Part shown: positions 58,346-64,000 of the stretch, piece by piece
Position numbering within the stretch: the stretch's first letter is position 1
Layout of the letters: the number at the start of each line of letters is the position of its first letter
NCBI GenBank assembly: GCA_035582835.1
Contig: JAYKAV010002442.1
Span: 2,751,118-2,815,117, forward strand
Reading direction: 5' to 3'
Source: Phoebastria nigripes
Lineage: Eukaryota; Chordata; Aves; Procellariiformes; Diomedeidae
DNA length: 64,000 bases
Notes under the pieces: generated by a model
The model's database searches: none
What the model was told of the DNA's origin: nothing
The model's input: only the letters and a program-made list of their open reading frames with translations
Made by a program: the position numbers and the translations under genes

Positions 58346-60289
58346 ATGCAAAACAAATGAAAAATAATGAATGTATACATTTATGCATTAAAAGAAACAG
58401 TTACCTGTTCCAGCAGGTGTTTCAGACAGAANTTCTGACAACCAGCCACTGTTTCACCCTTTAGACCGAAGCTCCACAGGGCAGGAGACTCCCTCTGTTG
58501 TGCTCGAGCAGGACACAGCGCCAGGTCCTGGTTCTGCCCGTGTTCCTTGGGCATTATATTCTGCATTCTGTAATGCAGAACAACTACATCTAGGAAGGGT
58601 AGTAGTAAGAAGAGCAGCATCACACATGCACAAGCTCTTACTTTATAAGCACTGGTTGAGTTAGGATCATTGCACTGCTTTCTGCAGAGCCAGGAATTCA
58701 GCCCTGTTGCTCTGAACAGCATAAGGAAGCACGTCCACAGAGCTTGACACATGCCTATGTACATAGAAATTGTGAAACCTGCCTATAAAACCCATTTCCA
58801 AGTTCTTCTGCAGTTCAGGTTGGAATGAAGGCCTGAACTGAATGTGTTAAAGGCCACTGGTCACACATTTGGAGCTGGCTAGAAGCGGGCTTCCCTTGCA
58901 CATGGAAGCGCTCTGCAGCTCAGCTCAAGAACTCGCATCTCCCACGCACAGGTCTTCATACAGACTCAAAAAGAAGGAAGAAGATGGCAAGAAAAGCATT
59001 CAAGACAAAAGTACCTGTCCTCTGGCTGCCCAAAGAGCCAGTGCAGATGTAATGAGCTTCTGGAAGAGGCTGCTGCTGGACTCAGGCGTGTCTGAGGCTG
59101 CTCCTTCCATCACGTCCTGCTTCTTCAGTCTCAAGAGCAGTGAGGGTCTATCTCATTTTGCACCATGTGAGACAANGTGGGACTAGAGAGAAGAGGAGCA
59201 AACGGGAGAAAGGCATTACTTGATACATACCTCAACACACAGACCCCACCCAGCAAAGTCCTGTGCTCATGGGCTCCCAACTCATCTCCTAAGGGGCTCA
59301 AGATAAGCAGAGACGTCCTCTGAAAGAGCAATGAGGATCTGTGCCTATAATCCAGTCTCTGTTACAATGAGCTAGTGCAGAGCAGTAATGGCAAGAGACC
59401 CGAATGCAGTGTAGCATGCTGGGGTTATCAGTGTACAAAGTCCCTGTCCCTGCGAGGTTATCATCAGGCGGGCAAGAGACAAAGTATGAGCTGTCCGAAC
59501 ATTAAACTGCAGGACTGTGGCTCAGTAAGAGTTGGGTGGCAGCTAACAGGGGACACTTGTGCACACAAGGCCCAGGATCCTATGCAGGGACACAAAACCA
59601 TACTTGTAGATAAGCTTGGGGATGCAGAACACAGAAAATTCATCTCAAACAAGAGACAAGCCCCATGCTCAAACCATTCGCTACAGGCAGGGATCCAAGC
59701 CTGGTCAGACAGACAGGTGAGAAACTGCCACCTCTAGACCCGCCGTGACTCTGACTCAGCAAATGATTTTTTGCACTTTCAGGCCCCAAAGTAGAGTGAA
59801 AAGGACATTACATAGAAACCAGAGCATGTTTGGGGAGTTTTGGCAACAGCTAACTCTGTCTTTTTGTCACTTTGCAGCTCCTTGTGTGTCACTCAAACTG
59901 GAAATCTTCCGTCCAGTTCCCATTAGGTGTAGATGTGTTTTCACACTTCTGCCTAGCCAGGTACTTTCTGTACTGCTGATGGTTAATTACCTGACAATGA
60001 ATCACACTGCTCAGCAGGGAGGTGGGGCAAACAGTGTTATCTGAGCAAGTCATGGAGTAGGGTGGCAGGGAAGAAAACATCTCTGCATCGGGCGGGTGGG
60101 CACACATGTACAGGATTCACGAGGAATAAATTCAGAGAGGAATATCAATAAATCTCCCAGCCTGGCCACTGGGGTGGGAGTTTCTTTTCCCCCTCCCCGC
60201 AACAGGGAAATTCTGCTCTTTCCATGGGGGGTGGGAAGTGGCGCAGGGCTGCATTGAAATGTAAATTCACTCAAATTATTAAGCACAAG
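58346..60289. other. No gene recognised, unique DNA
   Basis: Mixed unique DNA, with Ns at 58432 and 59176. No credible coding frame or repeat. Confidence 0.7.
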
Positions 60290-60440
60290 AGAGCAGCTCC
60301 TGCCAGCCCTTTGTTCCGCAGTCAGAATGTGTAATCTAGAAGAATAAATATAGTCAGATATCAGCTAAACAAAGAGACCCGGGGCCATGCATATTCAGCG
60401 ACCCTCTCCCCCAGGACATCCCTTCCCCCTTTATCAGGGA
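60290..60440. promoter_or_regulatory. Candidate regulatory block
   Basis: TGTAATCTAG, GAATAAATATAG, AACAAAG (a SOX/TCF-type word) and CATGCATATTC (POU-like) lie within 100 bases of unique DNA. Confidence 0.18.
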
Positions 60441-63400
60441 GGCTCTTTCTGCAGTCAACAATTGTAGATCAAAATGCCCTCATTAACCAGGGCTGAGATG
60501 AAAACCTCTTGCTCTTTCATACTGAGGGTGGGGTCCTTTATTTCTCTACGGGAGCAGAGATCTCCCTACCCCCTGGTATTCTCCTCTGCCCCTTTTCCAT
60601 CCTGGGAGGATATGGCAGGGGTGCCTCTGAAGCCCACTGGTGCTACTCTCCCATCAGACAGGTGAGGTAGCTGCAGGACAAAGTCCCAGGGTCTGGCAGC
60701 TAGCGTGGCTCCAAGAACTGCCCTACACTTTGCTGCCATGTCCACCTCTGTGCTAGCAAGGGGAATACCCCCAGGAGAGGGCAGGCAGACTACAGGTCTA
60801 TGCAAGCTGCCTTAAAGAGGGCAGAAGCCACCAAATGTACCCCTCTGCCACTTCACAGAAAGGATTTTACCTGGACTGAGCCTGACAATCTGTGGAGACT
60901 CCCAGAGATGCTTAGATAAAAAGACCACCCAGAGCAACTGTTTCATATGTTTCTTCCCACAAGCTCCTCATCTGCCACAGCAAGGGGAGCTGAAGCCACC
61001 CTAGGGGCTCCAGGTCCAGCAGCCTTTGCAGAACTGCAAGTTCACCCTCTGTGCTGTCTGAGGATGAGGATGTCTACTACCTCCACTCTCTGGTCATACG
61101 AGAGCAGGTGATCACACTGGCATGAAGCCATGCTGGTAACTGGATGGAAAAAGACAGGTCCAGCTTCTCAAAGCCATTCCAGCAGCAGCAGAGACCAGAA
61201 TATCAAGCAGGCAGGCAAGGATTGCATCTGCCCCAAGCCACAAGGAGAGGTGGTTGGAGGCAACGCAAGCATCATGTGAGGAGAGGGTGCTCTCCCACCC
61301 ACGACTGGGGTCATTACCTAAACACAGCTTCTCTGACTCCACTGCTGTCAGTCTCACACCTGTCACTACCACTAAACCCGCTGCAAGATTTAAAGATGAG
61401 GTGGAGAAGGAGGGGGGAAAAAAAAAAACCACAAAAATCAATTTGGCTGTTTTTGAGTTATATGAATATAATAAACCCTGAGTGTCCTGCTTTTGGATGC
61501 AGTTTGCACTTCCAATAACTCAGCAACATATTCATTAAACAAAGAGAGGTAAAAGCAGCAAGCCATTAAAAATAAAGCACCAGGAGAGGGAAGGCCATGC
61601 AGGCTGTAAATATCTTTGACTCTTTTTCAACCTCCATTTTCTTATCCCTGTTCATTCACTAATTGACCTCTGGATCTTGCTTCTCAGAATTGTTTCCATC
61701 ACTGCACTTTGTCCTTCAACCACAGCTTGCAACAAAGGATCTGAGGCACTCTCTAATGCAGAATAAACTCATATTGTAGCCCTCCAAAGCAGGAGAAAGG
61801 GTCCATCTCACTCATTACCCTAGTGCTGTGATGCAAGACCCCCTGTACAGGGCTGCAAAAACCACAGGACCTAAGATCAGGTGTTCCAGGTGAAAAAAAT
61901 ACTTCCAGTTTTATCTGTTTATGCACAGTGCACAGACCATCTACACATANGTAAGAAATGCCCACCTTCTGGTATTTCAGCTTCATTGCATGAAGTCTAC
62001 CCACAACTACAGAGACAGACTCCTCTTTCTCACCCAGATGGAAGCATTCTGGCCACAGGGCACTGCTCCCTATCCTGATCCAGCCACAACTTAACTCCAG
62101 GTGGCAGGCACCAGAGCCTCATGAGCTGGTCTGGACTGAGGACCAGCACACATTAGCACTGAGCCATCTGGAAAGGGTGCCCTGCTCCATGAGAGCCCAT
62201 GGATTTTAGCACTACTCTACAAATCCTGAAAAGACTGAGCCTATTATCACATGTAGACCCTCCAGGCTTAACTTCAGGATCACCAACTTCCCAGCATGGC
62301 TGCCAGGAGGTTGTCTCTGACCCAGCATCTGAAATCCATCTTATCTTGTCCAGTCTGAAGGGCCATCCCTTCAGGTGTTTTTAACTCCCAAATTAAATAT
62401 TACCTCCCATCACATGCCACAACAGAGATTCAGAAGACAGCACCTGGGTGGCTCACTACCCTGCAAAAGTCTCCCTAACAGCTGGGGTAGATCTCATGCT
62501 GATACAGAGGGAAGTGGTTACTCAGCAGGACGCTCAACTCCATCTCTGCAGCACCTGGTTCTTCTTTGGAGTTCATCATCCTCTACATGGTCTCATTTCT
62601 TCACAAGTTTTAGAAGCACCTCAGAGCATCACCCAATATGGTAACAAAACAGCAAGTGAGATCTCCCTCACATTTCCTCTGATTAGGAAAAATGCTTGCT
62701 GAAGGAGGCAGTCTTAAGCTTGGTAAGGGCATAAGTTTTTTCTGCCCCAAAACAGAAGTGATGAGATTCCTCTATTCCTTGCCTGCAGGCACGTTTCCTC
62801 CTTTCCATGGGATTTAAGAGAGCAGCCTTCTCATGTTCTTAATCCCTCCCAAAGCTCACAACATATGGCAGTTTTGAAGGAAATTGGGTTAAGACCATAA
62901 AGGCTATTAGAGGAGTTTTGCTAAGTACTGGCTCTGCAAGAAAGAAGCTACAGGAGAGCGACAACCTAGGGATGTTACAGACCTTACCGGGCCTTGGAGA
63001 GCAGAAAGCAGGGCCAGGAGCTCCATATCATATGCCCCTTTGCCAAGTCATCTGCACCCAGTCCCCACTAATGCTGAGCAGCAGAACGAAGAGATCAGAC
63101 AAGCTCATCTCCCTGTTTTCTCGGAGAAAAAGACGTATTCAGTGCAAGGAGGGAGGAAGGATGGTACATCCCTGGAGGTCCTTATCTCCCACATGGCCCA
63201 GGGTTGATAGGGAACAGTTCATGCAGCCTCTTGCCTCAGGCACAGCACAGGACATTAGTCAGTTCAGCTCAGCCCAGCCTGAGGAAGGAGAAAAACCTTA
63301 AAAGCAGAGATGTCCAAAGCCATTCTTGCAGGTGTCAAGGAACTGCTCTCAGCCAGCCAACACCCATCCACGTAGCTGGCAGGTGACTGACACTATGGTT

Positions 63401-64000
63401 CTTTGGGTTAAACACAGAGTTTAAGTAGCCACTTCTGACTACCAGTATGCTAGACAGAAGTCCCCTCCATACAGCCTTCTGCTGCAGGGAGGGGACTTGC
63501 CACAGCCAGCAGCTTTCACTCAGCAAGCCTGTTTTTAACTACAAATCAGTTAATTTAAAGAAAAGTGCCACCTTCTTCCCCTAATAACCACAGTTTTTCT
63601 CTCACTGTGATTTTACAATGGTGCAGCTCAACTGGGTATAAATCAGAAAAGGAAAGCAGAATCTGGCCTCAGCTACTTACATTTTGCCTCTAAACAAAGC
63701 CACATTTGATCAGGAATCTCCTTTTCCATCTACTCATTCACTGGTACTAGGAGATATTTTCAGAACAGCACAGTACTTGGGCAGTTTCACACAAGATTTC
63801 TTGCACTCTATTTTCCAGGATAGCCCAAAGGTTAATCAAATGCTACTTATCCCCAAACACCCTCTGATCGGTACACAGGTATATGAACTCACCCACAGAT
63901 TTGACACAAAACCATTAGAGAGAAAAAAAAATTCAAGGCCTCTCACTTTGGCTCATCAGTGAATATTAATTTCTGTTGTCATGCAGTTGACTTGTAAATC
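60441..64000. other. No gene recognised, unique DNA
   Basis: Mixed unique DNA to the window end with one homopolymer pair near 61420 and one N at 61950. Frames up to 127 codons (62918-63301) have no recognisable domain. Confidence 0.7.
61417..61431. repeat. G then A homopolymer pair
   Basis: A G6 run is followed by about 11 As and then CC. Likely variable in length. Confidence 0.8.

Noticed and set aside
1..64000. tRNA, rRNA, snRNA, CRISPR arrays, prokaryotic operons, telomeric repeats
   Set aside because: Searched by eye for B-box (GGTTCGANTCC), U6-like, regularly spaced repeat and TTAGGG signatures; none found.

Overview
The window is vertebrate nuclear DNA, almost certainly from a bird. 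Two interspersed repeats point that way. One is a 5'-truncated CR1 LINE at 24636-25141 with the CR1 3' tail (two ATTCTATG octamers). The other is a complete solo LTR of an avian-type ERVL-like endogenous retrovirus at 56768-57359, flanked by a perfect 5-bp target-site duplication. Only about 1.1 kb of clear interspersed repeat in 64 kb fits a compact avian genome. There are no operons, ribosome-binding sites, CRISPR arrays or other prokaryotic features.

I found no convincing protein-coding gene, tRNA, rRNA or known small RNA. The many open frames of 60-247 codons look like chance frames in DNA of moderate GC content: they lack recognisable domains, overlap on both strands, and often run through low-complexity DNA. 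The window therefore reads as intergenic or long-intron sequence. A few exon-shaped segments (strong acceptor, open frame, strong donor) are listed as findings. Such pairings are expected by chance in 64 kb, so they stay hypotheses.

Layout: 1-9 kb is unannotatable single-copy DNA with an A-rich tract, two probable MIR/L2-like relics and a regulatory-looking block at 7.16-7.87 kb. 9.1-15.7 kb holds a T/G-rich tract, a compact G-quadruplex motif, two tight inverted repeats and most of the first group of isolated N bases. 15.7-24.6 kb is mostly unique, with an AT-rich homeodomain-site-rich block at 19.69-20.18 kb. 24.6-30 kb holds the CR1, a compound palindrome, a TAAT/FOX-motif block and a small CpG-dense patch. 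30-42.6 kb is unique DNA with further regulatory-looking blocks and two short tandem duplications. 42.6-44.1 kb is a cluster of A- and T-rich tracts. 45-56 kb is unique DNA with a TA/CA microsatellite and several AT-rich blocks, including one with a possible 45-nt and a possible 7-nt exon. 56.8-57.4 kb is the LTR. 57.4-64 kb is unique DNA with an AT-rich near-palindrome at 58.3 kb.

Alternating unique blocks rich in TAAT-, POU- and FOX-like words, with few repeats and no genes, resemble the regulatory landscape of a developmental gene. That is inference from texture only: conservation cannot be seen from one sequence. I found no evidence of a novel multi-gene system.
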